In this document: positions 52,930 to 62,110 of the stretch, piece by piece | Position numbering within the stretch: position 1 is the first letter of the stretch | Layout of the letters: every line of letters begins with the position of its first letter | Assembly: GCA_016794125.1 (NCBI GenBank) | Contig: JAEUKT010000002.1 | Location: forward strand, 1-64,000 | Direction: 5' to 3' | DNA from: Alphaproteobacteria bacterium | Lineage (GTDB): Bacteria > Pseudomonadota > Alphaproteobacteria > Micavibrionales > UBA2020 | Length of the DNA stretch: 64,000 nucleotides | Made by a program: the position numbers and the translations under genes | The notes under the pieces: model-generated | The model's database searches: none | What the model saw: the letters and a program-made list of their open reading frames with translations, nothing else | Told to the model about the DNA's origin: nothing

Positions 52930-55917
52930 TCAGAACCCTTTCCGCCATGCGGCCACGATATCGGCAAGCGCGATGCTCAGCCCATCGGCCAGCAGTTTAT
53001 CGTCGGCCGTCACCTGCCCGATCAATGTCGCACCCGGCAGGAATTTATCGAATGCCGCGCGCTGACCCGGCGATACGCTGACCACGATGCGGCCCGGGGC
53101 TTCGTTGAACAGCGCATCCGCGCCCTTCACGGTCAGCGCAGCGCCCAGCCTGCCGCCCGTCATGCATTCGGCGACCGATACCAGCAAGCCGCCTTCGGAT
53201 ATGTCATGCGCCGATTGGATGCAGCCGGATTTCAGCGCCGCGTTGAACTGGCGGTAGAGCGCAAGGTTTTTGGCAAGGTCAATGGCAGGGCCGTTATCAT
53301 CCGCCACATCGAACCACGCCGCATATTCGGATGCCGCCAAACCGCTGCCCGCCGCGCCCAGCAGGTAGATATGATCGCCGGCGGCGCGGAAGGAACTGCC
53401 GACGGAAGATCCCATTTGTACTTTCGCCATCGCGGTCACCATCAGCGTCGGCAGGCAGCTGATATTGATATCCTGCCCGCGACCGTCTTTGCCGCGGAAA
53501 TCGTTTTTCATGCTGTCCTTGCCGCTCACCAGCGGCGCGCCATAGGCCTTGCAGATGTCGTACAACCCTTCGCAGGTGCGCACCAGCTGACCTAATTTAT
53601 ATGCGCCGTCCGGATTTTTCGCGGAAACCACAGGATCGGGCCAGCAGAAATTATCGAGCAGGCAGAGCGTATCGGGATCGCCGCCCGCGGTCACCACGTT
53701 GCGCACGGCTTCATCGACTGCGAATTGCGCCATACGGTACGGATCGACCGGCGACATGCGCGGCGACATACCGCAACCGACGGCAACAGCGTTATCGCTT
53801 GCCCCGCCATGCGGCTGCAGCCAGATCACGCCCGCATCGGACGGACCGTCGGATTTGCTGCCCGTGAAAGGCTTCACATGCGTCGCCGCCTGAACTTCAT
53901 GGTCATAGGCGCGCACCCATTTTTCCTTAGACGTGATATTGGGCGACGCCAATAACGTCAGAAGTGCGGTTTTGGTGTCGGGCGCAGGAATGCGCTTTGC
54001 CTTCAACGCCGTCGTCGCCGACCAATCCGCGCGCGGCTTTGGTGCTGCCCATTCTGCTTTCAACTGCATTTGCGGCAGCGAGTTATGAAGAAAATCGAGG
54101 CTCAATGATCCGGTCAGCGTGTCTTTGTAATACACATCCAGACGACCGCTGTCGTTGAACGCGCCGATATTGGTGGCTGCGACGCCGCGACGGGCACCAA
54201 GGTCGATAAACGCTTTGACCTTTGCAGGCGGCACGGCGACTGTCATGCGTTCCTGGCTTTCGCTGACCATCAATTCCCACGGGCTGAGGCCGGGATATTT
54301 GACGGGGCACAGACCAAGATCCAGCGTCGCGCCGCCCGACATCTGTGCCATTTCGCCGACGCTGGAGCTGAGGCCGCCCGCGCCGTTATCGGTGATGGCC
54401 GAAAACAGGCCAAGGTCGCGCGCCTCCAGCAAAAAATCCGCCATACGCTTTTGCGTCAGCGGGTCGCCGATCTGCACCGCCGTTGCGGGCGCGTTTTCGT
54501 CAAGCTCCAGCGAGCTGAAGGTCGCGCCGTGAATGCCGTCCGCACCGATCGCGCCGCCGACCATGACGATACGGTCGCCGCTATCCAGTTTCTTTTCGGA
54601 TGAATCGCGGCCATCGGGCAGCTTCGGGGGTAGCACACCCACCGTACCGACGAAAACCAGCGGCTTGCCCGCATAATCGCGGTCGAAAAAGAACGCGCCG
54701 TTGACGGTCGGGATGCCACTTTTGTTACCGCCGTCCTCGACCCCCTTATGCACGCCTTCCAAAATGCGGCGGGGCGGCTTGGGGCCGACGGGCATGAATT
54801 GTTCTTCGCCCTTTTCCGGCATGTTCGGCGGCGCGAAGCAGAACACATCGGTATTCGCAATAGGCCGCGCGCCAAGGCCGCAGCCAAGTATGTCGCGGTT
54901 TACGCCAAGGATACCGGTCAGCGCGCCGCCGTAGGGATCAAGCGCGGAGGGGCTGTTATGCGTTTCCACCTTGATGCAGAGGTCGATTTTTTTATCGAAG
55001 CGCACGATGCCGGCATTGTCGCTGAACACGGAAACCAGCCAGTCGATGCCGCGTTCCTTTTCAATCTCTTTGGTCGCGCGCTTGATATAGGTCTTGTAAA
55101 GGCTGTCGATGGTTTTTGTTTTACCGTCTGCACCGGTGAAATCGATTTTGGCGGCGAAAATCTTGTGCTTGCAATGCTCGCTCCATGTTTGCGCGAACAC
55201 TTCCAGCTCCACATCGGTCGGCGATTGGGGCAGGCCCTGTTTCTTGCGCAGGCTCTGCACATCGGCGTCGCGGTAATGGTCGCGGATATGGTGCAGTTCC
55301 TGCATCGTCATGGCGAGCGTGCGGTCGCGGCTCAGCTGCTCCAACTCTTTGTCGTGCAGTTCCAGCGATACCTGTTCGACCTTGGGCGCATGGCTCAGCG
55401 CCGTTTTGGGCAGTTTCACATCGGTGAAGCGCGGTAGTTTCATGAATTCGTCATAGGTCCAGACATCGATTTTCTGGATCAGTTCGTTCGCCAGCAATTC
55501 TCGGCCGACTTTTTTCGCACCCGCCGCATCCAGCGTGCCGAACATGAAATAAAGGCTGCCGCTCGCCACCACGGCCTGCAATCCGGTCAGCGCCAATGCT
55601 TCTTCGGCGCTGCGGGCGGGGTTGTCTGTCACGCCGGGACGATAGGTGACTTCGGCGACGAAAGCTGGGTTTTGCGGGAAGGTATAGGTCGCACCGTCCA
55701 GTTGCGCAAGATACAGCACAGGATCGGCGAATACCTTCGCCACATTTCCGGCAAGGTCGTTGGCGGGTGATTGCGGCGCGATTTTATATACTTTTACCTC
55801 CTGAAGCGCCGCCAGCGGCACGCCGAAATATTCGCGCGCCTGCCCCGCCCATTTTTCAAGGCGGCGGTCGGGAATTTGCGAGGTGACTTCGACGCGAACA
55901 GCGCTTGCCATGACCAT
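52930..55917 (-). CDS. purL: FGAM synthase, PurS-PurL fusion type
   Basis: 995 residues from the ATG at 55917 (or 55911). The N-terminal 200 residues are PurS-like (VRVEVTSQIPDRRLEKWAGQ, VTYRPGVTDNPARSAEEAL), followed by the linker and PurL catalytic repeats: TWSEHCKHKIFAA, KVETHNSPSALDPYGGA and HDISEGGLLVSVAECMTGG. There is no C-terminal amidotransferase; that is the separate purQ. This two-protein form differs from the separate PurS, PurQ and short PurL usual in Alphaproteobacteria and from the single 1300-residue enzyme of Gammaproteobacteria; it resembles the PurSL of Deltaproteobacteria. It starts one base after purN. Confidence 0.9.
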   Translation of the reverse strand: MVMASAVRVEVTSQIPDRRLEKWAGQAREYFGVPLAALQEVKVYKIAPQSPANDLAGNVAKVFADPVLYLAQLDGATYTFPQNPAFVAEVTYRPGVTDNPARSAEEALALTGLQAVVASGSLYFMFGTLDAAGAKKVGRELLANELIQKIDVWTYDEFMKLPRFTDVKLPKTALSHAPKVEQVSLELHDKELEQLSRDRTLAMTMQELHHIRDHYRDADVQSLRKKQGLPQSPTDVELEVFAQTWSEHCKHKIFAAKIDFTGADGKTKTIDSLYKTYIKRATKEIEKERGIDWLVSVFSDNAGIVRFDKKIDLCIKVETHNSPSALDPYGGALTGILGVNRDILGCGLGARPIANTDVFCFAPPNMPEKGEEQFMPVGPKPPRRILEGVHKGVEDGGNKSGIPTVNGAFFFDRDYAGKPLVFVGTVGVLPPKLPDGRDSSEKKLDSGDRIVMVGGAIGADGIHGATFSSLELDENAPATAVQIGDPLTQKRMADFLLEARDLGLFSAITDNGAGGLSSSVGEMAQMSGGATLDLGLCPVKYPGLSPWELMVSESQERMTVAVPPAKVKAFIDLGARRGVAATNIGAFNDSGRLDVYYKDTLTGSLSLDFLHNSLPQMQLKAEWAAPKPRADWSATTALKAKRIPAPDTKTALLTLLASPNITSKEKWVRAYDHEVQAATHVKPFTGSKSDGPSDAGVIWLQPHGGASDNAVAVGCGMSPRMSPVDPYRMAQFAVDEAVRNVVTAGGDPDTLCLLDNFCWPDPVVSAKNPDGAYKLGQLVRTCEGLYDICKAYGAPLVSGKDSMKNDFRGKDGRGQDINISCLPTLMVTAMAKVQMGSSVGSSFRAAGDHIYLLGAAGSGLAASEYAAWFDVADDNGPAIDLAKNLALYRQFNAALKSGCIQSAHDISEGGLLVSVAECMTGGRLGAALTVKGADALFNEAPGRIVVSVSPGQRAAFDKFLPGATLIGQVTADDKLLADGLSIALADIVAAWRKGF

Positions 55918-55918
55918 G

Positions 55919-56584
55919 TTACGATGCCTTTTTCTTGCCAAGACAGACAATGCGGCGGTCGGTGCCGCGGATATTTTCGACCGACCATGTGCCCGCGATC
56001 AGGTGGCGCAGGAATTCGGCGTAAATCTCGTATTCCAGCTGCATGCCGCGCGCGCGAAACGCGTCAAACTCCTCGTTCTCATCACGTTCGAACGAACGTT
56101 GCAGGATGATCGGGCCGCCATCGACGGTTTCATCGACAAAATGCAGCGTCACGCCCGCGATTTTCACGCCCGCGTTATAGGCCTGCAGGTAACTATCCAT
56201 GCCGGGAAACGCGGGCAGCAGCGAGGGATGGATATTGACGACACGGTTCACGCCCAGTTTTTCGTCGTAAAATTTATGCAGGAATGCGGGACTGAGGATG
56301 CGCATGTAACCCGCAAGGAAAATCCATTCCACGCCGTTCAGCGCGAGCGTATCGAGGATGGCTTTTTCGTGTTCTTCCTTGGATGCGCCTTTTTGCCTGG
56401 CGACGACTTCGCAGGGCGTGCCGAATTTTTTGGCGCGGTCGATAACGCCGGCATAGGGCTGGTCGGTCAGCACCAGCAACGCGTCGATGCCCGTCATTTC
56501 CTTGCAATGGCGCAGGATGTTTTCGGCGTTGGTGCCGTTGCCCGACGCGAAGACGGCGGCGCGGATGGCGGGCTTATTTGCCAA
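55919..56584 (-). CDS. purN: GAR transformylase PurN, TTG start
   Basis: 221 residues. The usual start is unclear, but GGAGGAAAGATA lies directly before a TTG at 56584 with ideal spacing, giving a normal N-terminus (ANKPAIRAAVFASGNGTN). The upstream in-frame ATG at 56653 would add residues overlapping purD. NIHPSLLPAFPGMDSY and GVTLHFVDETVDGGPII are the formyl-folate site with the catalytic His and Asp. It overlaps purD by 11 bases. Confidence 0.92.
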   Translation of the reverse strand: MANKPAIRAAVFASGNGTNAENILRHCKEMTGIDALLVLTDQPYAGVIDRAKKFGTPCEVVARQKGASKEEHEKAILDTLALNGVEWIFLAGYMRILSPAFLHKFYDEKLGVNRVVNIHPSLLPAFPGMDSYLQAYNAGVKIAGVTLHFVDETVDGGPIILQRSFERDENEEFDAFRARGMQLEYEIYAEFLRHLIAGTWSVENIRGTDRRIVCLGKKKAS

Positions 56585-57875
56585 TATCTTTCCTCCAATG
56601 CGCGCCGTTGAATTTGATGCTGTCGATGGCGCGATATGCGCTGGCGCGGGCATCGTCGATATTCGCGCCCAGTGCGGTCACGCCCAGCACGCGGCCGCCT
56701 TCATTCGTCCAGCCGCCGTCTTTTTTCTTCGCGCCCATGACGAACAGCAGGTTGTCGTTCGATCCGTCGAGCAGTTTTTCCGGCAGGTCGATTTTCTGGC
56801 CGAGCTTCATCGTGCCCGCGAATGTTTCGGGGTAACCTTCGGATGCCATCACCACATGCACGGCAGAGGAGCTGCGCAGGGTGACTTTATCATCGCCGAG
56901 CTTGCCTTGCGCGGCCTTCAGGAATAACGGCGCGATGTCGTTTTCGATCAGCGGCATCAGGATCTGCGTTTCGGGGTCGCCGAAGCGGGTGTTGAATTCG
57001 ATCACATTCACCTGTTCGCCGTCGATCATAAGCCCCGCAAACAAAATACCGCGAAACGGCGTGCCGCGTTTTTTCATGCCGTCGGTCACGCGGCGGAAAA
57101 TACCGTCATTGACGAACTGTCGCGCGGCATCGGACGGCCAGCCCTTGGGCGCATAGCCGCCCATGCCCCCGGTATTCGGCCCCTGATCGTGGTCACGCAC
57201 ACGTTTGTAATCGCACACAAAGCCCAGCGTGGTGAAGGTATTGCCGTCGCAGAGCGCGAAGGCGGAAACTTCCTTGCCCGACAGTTTTTGTTCCAGCAGG
57301 ATACGGCTGCTTTTGACGGTGCAGGCGGGGTTGACCATGAAATCGTAAAGCGTCTGCACAGCTTCGGCGCGGTCATGCGTGACAACGACGCCCTTGCCTG
57401 CTGACAAGCCATCGGCCTTGATGACGATGCCGGCGCCTTCGATATCCCATTCCTGCAATGCAGCGACTGCCGCGCCGTGGTCGTCGCAGACCTTGAACGA
57501 CGCGGTCGGAATGCCGAATTCCGACATGAATTCCTTGGCGAAGATTTTGGAGCTTTCGAGTTTCGCGCCGTCTTTGGTCGGCCCCATGACGGGAATACCT
57601 GCGGCATTCAACGCATCGGCGACACCCGCCTCCAGCGGCTTTTCAGGCCCGATGACGACAAGCCCGATGGCAAGGTTTTTGACAGCCGTCATGACGGTTG
57701 CCACATCCGCCGGATTGCCGGCAAGGCATTTGAGTTTGGCGAGTGTCGCCATGCCGTCATTGCCCGGCATGGCGTAGATCTCGCTTACCTGTGGCGACTG
57801 GGCAAGTTTCCAGGCGAGCGCATGTTCACGCCCGCCGCCGCCCAGCAGCAGAACCTTTTTCAGGCTGTCGGTCAC
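56574..57875 (-). CDS. purD: GAR synthetase
   Basis: 433 residues of the ATP-grasp family, joining phosphoribosylamine and glycine. LLLGGGGREHALAWKL at the start, IEGAGIVIKADGLSAGKGVVV, NTGGMGGYAP and EFNTRFGDPETQ are conserved. ATG overlaps the purC stop (ATGA). Confidence 0.97.
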   Translation of the reverse strand: MTDSLKKVLLLGGGGREHALAWKLAQSPQVSEIYAMPGNDGMATLAKLKCLAGNPADVATVMTAVKNLAIGLVVIGPEKPLEAGVADALNAAGIPVMGPTKDGAKLESSKIFAKEFMSEFGIPTASFKVCDDHGAAVAALQEWDIEGAGIVIKADGLSAGKGVVVTHDRAEAVQTLYDFMVNPACTVKSSRILLEQKLSGKEVSAFALCDGNTFTTLGFVCDYKRVRDHDQGPNTGGMGGYAPKGWPSDAARQFVNDGIFRRVTDGMKKRGTPFRGILFAGLMIDGEQVNVIEFNTRFGDPETQILMPLIENDIAPLFLKAAQGKLGDDKVTLRSSSAVHVVMASEGYPETFAGTMKLGQKIDLPEKLLDGSNDNLLFVMGAKKKDGGWTNEGGRVLGVTALGANIDDARASAYRAIDSIKFNGAHWRKDIGK

Positions 57876-59047
57876 GCCACTTCCTTTTTGGGCAGGATTT
57901 GCTTCACGACTTCGTCAAGGCTCCAGGCATCGGCAAAAACAGGCTTGCCGTGGAATTTCGACGAGAGCGCGGAGGCGAGGCCCTTATAGATCATCTCGAC
58001 CCGCGTTTTCACGACGGGCGACAGCAGAGGCGGCGAAACACCGAGCTCATCGGTGCAGATTTTCTTCCAGTCTTTTTCGCCGCGTTCCTTGGCCAGTTTC
58101 TTGCCCTGTTCCAGCCCCGCATACCATGCAGTGGGACGGTAGAAGCCGCGCAGCGCTTCCTTGGACAAATGCTGGCCGTCCTTGATCAGGCGCAATTCAT
58201 CGGGGCCGATGGAATCGACCAGCATGAAATCGCGCGCGCCTGCCGCGTTTTTGCCGCCGAAGCCGAATTCCAGTTTGCCGTCCCACAGTTCCACGCCGAT
58301 TTCGGCGAAGCAGTCTTTCAGGCGGATGGAAATCAGGCGGGCGAGCGCGCCAAGGCTGCGGAATTCTTCGTCCGACAATCCGGCGATGCGCTGCGCCTCG
58401 TCATACGGCAGGTAACGGTCGGAGGTTTCCAGTTTCGTCGAGTATTCGACGACCGGCACGGCAAAACTGTCGCCCGTTTTTGGCGGTGCGGACAGGCCGA
58501 GCGATTTGCAATAGGCCGCATCGCCCGTGCGCTGCAGCAGCGAACTGCCCTCCGGCACGCCGAAGCGGAAGATCACCTCGAGCGGGACCAGCGCATTTTC
58601 GGGTTTTGTCTCATAAGCCGTGTAATCCCAGACCAGTTTGCCGCCCACAACGCTGCTGCCGGGTTCATGCACCGCGACGGGCGTGACGGACAAGCAGCGC
58701 GTCGGCGAAATGAATTCGCGCTGCAGCGGGATTTGTTTTGCGTCATGATCGACAAGGCCAAGGGAATGGTGCTTCAGGCCTGTTTTGCGCAAGCTAAGGA
58801 GCTGCGGATCGTTCTCCATCCCCTCCGGCGCCTTCCAGTCGAGCCAGGTGGCCGGGCGTCCGAGGTAATCGAAGAAGAACCAGCCCATGAATGCCAGCGA
58901 TGCGCCTTTGTCGGTCAGCAGGTCCGGCATCTGGCCCCAGTCGAAAATCGAATAGCGGTCGGAAAATTCGAATATATAAGGCGCTTTGCCCTTTTCGCCC
59001 CGCACGTTTTTGACGGAGCCTTCATAGATCATTGCAGGTAACGTCAT
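57872..59047 (-). CDS. purC: SAICAR synthetase, long form
   Basis: 391 residues from the ATG at 59047, overlapping purE by ATGA. YEGSVKNVRG, FSDRYSIFDWGQMPD and WDGKLEFGFG are SAICAR synthetase motifs with the ATP and CAIR sites. It is much longer than the usual bacterial form (about 240 residues), with additional sequence around the core and a C-terminal extension beginning near YRPTAWYAGLEQ. The frame is open another 59 codons upstream, but that part overlaps purE and is unlike PurC. Confidence 0.9.
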   Translation of the reverse strand: MTLPAMIYEGSVKNVRGEKGKAPYIFEFSDRYSIFDWGQMPDLLTDKGASLAFMGWFFFDYLGRPATWLDWKAPEGMENDPQLLSLRKTGLKHHSLGLVDHDAKQIPLQREFISPTRCLSVTPVAVHEPGSSVVGGKLVWDYTAYETKPENALVPLEVIFRFGVPEGSSLLQRTGDAAYCKSLGLSAPPKTGDSFAVPVVEYSTKLETSDRYLPYDEAQRIAGLSDEEFRSLGALARLISIRLKDCFAEIGVELWDGKLEFGFGGKNAAGARDFMLVDSIGPDELRLIKDGQHLSKEALRGFYRPTAWYAGLEQGKKLAKERGEKDWKKICTDELGVSPPLLSPVVKTRVEMIYKGLASALSSKFHGKPVFADAWSLDEVVKQILPKKEVA

Positions 59048-59784
59048 GCTGCTCTCCCTTGTGCCTGTTTTGCGGTTGCGGAAAGGCGTAGCGCGGCATG
59101 AACCGCGTTGCGCGTGTTGTTGGCACCGACCCACAAGCCGCCCTTGTTGCTCCAGTTCAGCAACTGGACATAGGCTTCGGGTTTTGCGATATCGGATTTG
59201 GCGACGACCGGCACGTGCAGGCAATAATCGTCAGGCTGGATATCATTATCGCCCATGACAAGCCGCACGTTGAAGGCATCATTGGCAGCGGTTGCGCCGT
59301 GAGATACTTCCGCGCCTTTTTCTTTCGCCGCCATGCGGGCCTTTTCGATATCGGCCAGAATATCGGGCGTTTCGGTGCGCGTGACGAAGTGGATTTTCGC
59401 GGGTGTCGGCGCGGATTTGTATTTTTTCAGGAAGGCGACAATCGCATCGGGTTTCTGCGGGCCCGCCGTCATCACCGGCACGCCGGGCGGCATTTGAGCG
59501 ATAGAGGCAAAGCTGTCGAGACCGCCGAATTGCGAGGGGACGGCCACGCCGAACACCGGAATTTTCACCATGGCGGCGACCACGCCCGGGAGCGCCGCGG
59601 CAAGGCCAGCACCGGCGATGACGGCATCACCTTGCCACGTGTTCATTTTATGCTGCAGTTTTTCAAGGTCGCGATGGGCGGAGATGACTTCGTATTCTGT
59701 ATCGAAATGCGGCTTCAGCGCATCGACCAGCGGCAGGGATATGTTTTCATCGGATTTACTGCCAAAGACTACAAAAACTTTCAT
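59044..59784 (-). CDS. purE: AIR carboxylase/N5-CAIR mutase family PurE, extended
   Basis: 246 residues, longer than the standard 160-170. The core shows VVFGSKSDENIS, VISAHRDLEKL, AVIAGAGLAAALPGVVAA and GVAVPSQFGGLDSFASIAQMP. About 80 extra residues follow the core. No purK is present in the window, so this may be a class II AIR carboxylase that needs no PurK; that is an inference from context. AGAGGGG precedes the ATG. Confidence 0.88.
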   Translation of the reverse strand: MKVFVVFGSKSDENISLPLVDALKPHFDTEYEVISAHRDLEKLQHKMNTWQGDAVIAGAGLAAALPGVVAAMVKIPVFGVAVPSQFGGLDSFASIAQMPPGVPVMTAGPQKPDAIVAFLKKYKSAPTPAKIHFVTRTETPDILADIEKARMAAKEKGAEVSHGATAANDAFNVRLVMGDNDIQPDDYCLHVPVVAKSDIAKPEAYVQLLNWSNKGGLWVGANNTRNAVHAALRLSATAKQAQGRAA

Positions 59785-59809
59785 GTTTTTCCCCTCTGTT
59801 AAATAAAAA

Positions 59810-61303
59810 CTATCCCGCCGCGCGTGCCTTCTTGCGCTCGCGCGCGTAATTTTCCGCTTCCGTCACCACGGTCGGGTATTTCTTGTTCACGCATGCCATG
59901 CACAGTTTCGTGGTGCCAATGGCCTGCCGCAAATCTTCTTCGTCCAGATAAATGATCTTTTTCACGCCGATCATTTCGGCCATTTCCTCGACCGTTTTGT
60001 TATGCGCCATCAGGTCTTTTGAATCGGGGAAATCGACGCCGTAGAAGCAGGGATAGCGGATCGGCGGACAGGTGATGCCCAGCGTGATTTCTTTCGCACC
60101 GTGTTTCTTCAGCAGCGAGATCAAGCGGATGGAGGTCGTGCCGCGCACGATGCTGTCATCGATCAGGAAAATATTCTTGCCCGCAATCTCGCTGACGATC
60201 GGGCTGAGTTTCAGTTCAACCGCATGTTCGCGCTTGTCCTGGTTGCTGAGGATAAAGCTGCGGGCAACGTAGCGGTTTTTAATCAGGCCTTCCCTGTAGG
60301 GGAGTTTCAGTGCATCGGCCACGGAAATGGCGGCGGTGCGGCTGGTATCCGGCACGGGCATCACCACATCGGGGGCGATTTCGCCCGCCCGCATGGCGGC
60401 AGTCGCCTTGTGCCCCAGCTGCACGCCCAGTTTCAGGCGCGCGCCATAAACCGTCTGGTGGTCGATGGCGCTTTCCGCGCCGGAGAAATAGACCCATTCG
60501 AACATGCAATGCGCGCGCTCGGGTTCTTTTTTCACAATCGCGCTCTGAAAGTTGCTGTCCATGTCGATGAAGAACACTTCGCCCGGTTCGATATCGCGTA
60601 TATAGGTGTAACCCAGATACGTCATGGCGATAGTTTCGGATGAAATGCACCAATGTTTTTCGCCGTCGATTTCCTTGGCTCCCAGCACCATCGGGCGGAT
60701 CCCCTTGGGATCGCGGAAGCCGACCATGCCCTGCCCCGCGATCAGACCCAGAACGGCGTAACCGCCATTGACCGTTTCAAACATTTTGGCGGCGGCCTGT
60801 TTGATATTGTCAAAGGTGAAGGTGTTTTCGGTCGGCAGCGCGTCGCCATTCATCAGGAAATGGCCGAAATAATGGATCAGCGCCTCGAGATCGTTGCCGG
60901 TCAGCAGCTGGTGACGAAACTTCTCCGACAGTTCGGCCTTCAATTGATAGTAATTGAGCGCGTTGCCGTTATGGACCATACCAAGGCCGAAGGGGATACC
61001 CTCCACCATGGGCTGGATGTCGCGCTTGCCGTCGCCGCCCGCCGTCGCGTAGCGCGTATGGCCTATCGCCATGAAGCCGTTCAGGTTTTCGATTTTTTTC
61101 TGGTCAAACACCTGCGCCACGAGGCCGAGGTCTTTTTCCATAGCGAACATTTTAGTGAAGGTGTCATAAGTGAGGATGCCGGCGGCGTCCTGCCCACGAT
61201 GCTGGAGCGCGAGCAGGCCGCGATAGGCTTCGTACGCCGCAGCAGAGGACACTCCTCGACTCTCAGTTTTATGAGGGCCGATGATGCCGATAATTCCACA
61301 CAT
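59810..61303 (-). CDS. purF: Amidophosphoribosyltransferase
   Basis: 497 residues, the first step of purine synthesis. The processed-form start MCGIIGIIG has the Cys nucleophile at residue 2, so no propeptide must be removed. HRGQDAAGI, GHTRYATAG and the PRPP-binding FLIDDSIVRGTTS are clear, and Cys residues near the C-terminus (LCMACV) may hold an iron-sulphur cluster. AGGTGA lies nine bases upstream of the ATG. First gene of the pur operon. Confidence 0.97.
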   Translation of the reverse strand: MCGIIGIIGPHKTESRGVSSAAAYEAYRGLLALQHRGQDAAGILTYDTFTKMFAMEKDLGLVAQVFDQKKIENLNGFMAIGHTRYATAGGDGKRDIQPMVEGIPFGLGMVHNGNALNYYQLKAELSEKFRHQLLTGNDLEALIHYFGHFLMNGDALPTENTFTFDNIKQAAAKMFETVNGGYAVLGLIAGQGMVGFRDPKGIRPMVLGAKEIDGEKHWCISSETIAMTYLGYTYIRDIEPGEVFFIDMDSNFQSAIVKKEPERAHCMFEWVYFSGAESAIDHQTVYGARLKLGVQLGHKATAAMRAGEIAPDVVMPVPDTSRTAAISVADALKLPYREGLIKNRYVARSFILSNQDKREHAVELKLSPIVSEIAGKNIFLIDDSIVRGTTSIRLISLLKKHGAKEITLGITCPPIRYPCFYGVDFPDSKDLMAHNKTVEEMAEMIGVKKIIYLDEEDLRQAIGTTKLCMACVNKKYPTVVTEAENYARERKKARAAG

Positions 61304-61388
61304 TTACTGATTCACCTGTTGTTCAGGGAAGAGGATTTGTGCCGACACTATACGCATTTCGGCCAAATCAATGCGAGTCATTTTTACA

Positions 61389-61411
61389 AGAAAAAAGGCC
61401 GTATTTACGGC
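61389..61411 (-). terminator. Candidate terminator upstream of purF
   Basis: On the minus strand GCCGTA and TACGGC form a six-base-pair stem with an AA loop, followed by CTTTTTTCTT. It lies about 95 bases upstream of the purF start. A TATAGT box lies between it and purF (minus strand, about 61347), so it would stop transcription entering the operon from upstream rather than act as an attenuator, unless the promoter is elsewhere. Confidence 0.45.
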
Positions 61412-61498
61412 AAAAACCGCGCTTTCACACTATGTCGCGGCGCGCTGTGTTGATATGGTGGGGGAACGCTTTTTTTCAGCCCGCGCAAAGGAATTTTC

Positions 61499-62056
61499 AT
61501 GTCGCTCGCCAATGACGCCCGCGTCAACACCATCATCAACCGCGTCAAGAACCTGATCACCAAGCCCGAAGCGGAATGGGATGTGATTGCGGGCGAGAGC
61601 GCGACCATTCAGGGACTCTATAAAAACTACGCGATGATCTTGGCGGCCATCCCTGCGGCCGTCGGTTTCCTTGTGATCGTCATGCGCGCGCCGTCGGCGA
61701 TCGGCCATGCGCTGTTGACGCTGATTGCCGGATATATTCTGGCGTTGCTTGGCATCGCGGTGCTGGCTTTCATCGTCGATTTCCTCGCGCCCAAATTCAA
61801 GGGCACGTCAAACCAGATCAGCGCCTTCAAGCTGGCGATTTATGCAGCGACACCCGCATGGGCCGCGGGGCTGTTCCTGATCATTCCCGTCATCGGCGCG
61901 GTGCTGATGCTGGTGGGCGTTGTTTATTCGCTGTATCTGTTCTTTCTGGGCGTACCAAAGCTGATGAAATGCCCCAAGGACCAAGCCGTTATCTTCACCG
62001 TTGTCGCGCTTGTTGTGAACGTGGTGGTGCAGGTTTGCCTGCGCGCTCTCGTATAG
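61499..62056 (+). CDS. Yip1-domain membrane protein
   Basis: 185 residues. A soluble head (ARVNTIINRVKNLITKPEAEWDVI) precedes five hydrophobic helices, the standard layout of bacterial Yip1-domain proteins; FLVIVMRAPSAIGHA and LGVPKLMKCPKDQA are typical. Function in bacteria is unknown. AAAGGA lies upstream of the ATG. It is divergent from purF. Confidence 0.8.
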   Translation: MSLANDARVNTIINRVKNLITKPEAEWDVIAGESATIQGLYKNYAMILAAIPAAVGFLVIVMRAPSAIGHALLTLIAGYILALLGIAVLAFIVDFLAPKFKGTSNQISAFKLAIYAATPAWAAGLFLIIPVIGAVLMLVGVVYSLYLFFLGVPKLMKCPKDQAVIFTVVALVVNVVVQVCLRALV

Positions 62057-62077
62057 GCTTTTGGAATTCAAAATAGC

Positions 62078-62110
62078 CCCTCCGCCCGTAAGGCCGGAGG
62101 GTTTATTTTT
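62078..62110. terminator. Intrinsic terminator after the Yip1 gene
   Basis: CCCTCCG and CGGAGGG form a strong stem enclosing CC-GTAA-GG, followed on the plus strand by TTTATTTTTT. On the minus strand the same stem is followed by a short T-rich run after the nadE stop, so it may end both convergent transcripts. It overlaps the last codons and stop of nadE. Confidence 0.75.
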
